This document shows positions 42,776 to 42,937 of a stretch of DNA of 42,937 bases, one piece after another. A program made the translations under genes and the position numbers. Within the stretch, counting starts at the first letter, position 1; every line of letters begins with the position of its first letter. This DNA comes from Lachnospiraceae bacterium (lineage in GTDB: Bacteria > Bacillota > Clostridia > Lachnospirales > Lachnospiraceae). The DNA lies in NCBI GenBank assembly GCA_021200995.1, contig JAJQFS010000036.1, forward strand, positions 1 to 42,937. Direction: 5' to 3'. The notes beneath the pieces are model-generated. The model saw nothing but the letters and a program-made list of their open reading frames with translations. It ran no database searches and was not told the origin of the DNA.

Positions 42776-42937
42776 GATTTTTCCTCCGCGGAACAGCCAT
42801 TTGCGCGGCTTTCCTCTTTTCTGTCTGACTCCGCCATTTCCCGGTTCATCCGTCCGCAGACTTCCATATATTTATATTCAAAATTTCTGCGCTCCACACT
42901 GCATGATTCCGACAAAATAATGCCGGAGAAAAACGAC
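42772..42937 (-). CDS. C-terminal part of an unidentified protein
   Basis: The last 54 codons of a gene extending beyond the window. It ends at TGA 42772-42774, overlapping the ATG of the polytopic protein (ATGA). The residues include SCSVERRNFEYKYMEVCGRM, and the tail is charged (EMAESDRKEESR). Nothing specific is recognisable. Coupling suggests one operon with the glycosyltransferase-like gene. Confidence 0.55.
   Translation of the reverse strand, partial: SFFSGIILSESCSVERRNFEYKYMEVCGRMNREMAESDRKEESRANGCSAEEKS

Overview
The window looks like a chromosome segment of an anaerobic, endospore-forming Firmicute, most probably a Lachnospiraceae-type gut Clostridium. The basis is a complete spoIIAA-spoIIAB-sigF operon, a modular [FeFe]-hydrogenase, strong AGGAGG-type ribosome sites, lipoprotein-based ABC importers and a Clostridia-style Tad pilus cluster. 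Most genes lie on the minus strand.

Region 1 (1 to about 11.7 kb) is more A+T rich than the rest and looks accessory. It starts with a truncated SGNH/GDSL hydrolase facing an AraC-type regulator. A minus-strand import and degradation operon follows: a cytosolic ceramidase-like hydrolase, a family-5 lipoprotein binding protein, two DppB/DppC-type permeases, an OppD-type ATPase, an OppF-type ATPase broken by a small deletion, a GH3 N-acetylhexosaminidase-like enzyme and a small PH-like membrane protein. A toxin-antitoxin pair with a palindrome inside its promoter, preceded by a near-perfect 26-bp hairpin, closes the region.

Region 2 (11.7 to 19.9 kb) holds a large membrane protein of unknown role, an AAA/DUF4143 ATPase, an ABC-F protein, and a two-gene ABC importer. 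In that importer the permease and ATPase are fused, the Walker A motif is odd, and the lipoprotein gene has a highly structured leader.

Region 3 (19.9 to 31.2 kb) is mostly core. It carries the [FeFe]-hydrogenase and its NuoF/GltD-like partner, the spoIIA operon (SpoIIAB has an N-terminal extension), and a valS - folC - 46-residue protein - zinc-ribbon/TPR protein operon ending in a clear terminator.

Region 4 (31.2 to 38.1 kb) is a Tad/Flp-type secretion or pilus operon: tadA, tadB, tadC, a pilin-like protein, two TadE-like pseudopilins, cpaB, an InlB-repeat surface protein and a prepilin peptidase. cpaB is interrupted by an exact 299-bp tandem duplication that shifts the frame. The tadA ribosome site can be buried in a hairpin, with two 16-bp direct repeats further upstream.

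Region 5 (38.1 kb to the end) has a DJ-1/PfpI protein, a CYTH phosphatase-like protein, a 195-bp palindromic repeat element, malQ, a polytopic glycosyltransferase-like membrane protein, and the C-terminus of an unidentified gene.

No tRNA, rRNA, CRISPR array or intact transposase was seen. The most notable signals are the 299-bp duplication in cpaB, the sequestered tadA ribosome site, the hydrolase/importer operon, and the structured repeats at 10.9 and 39.4 kb.
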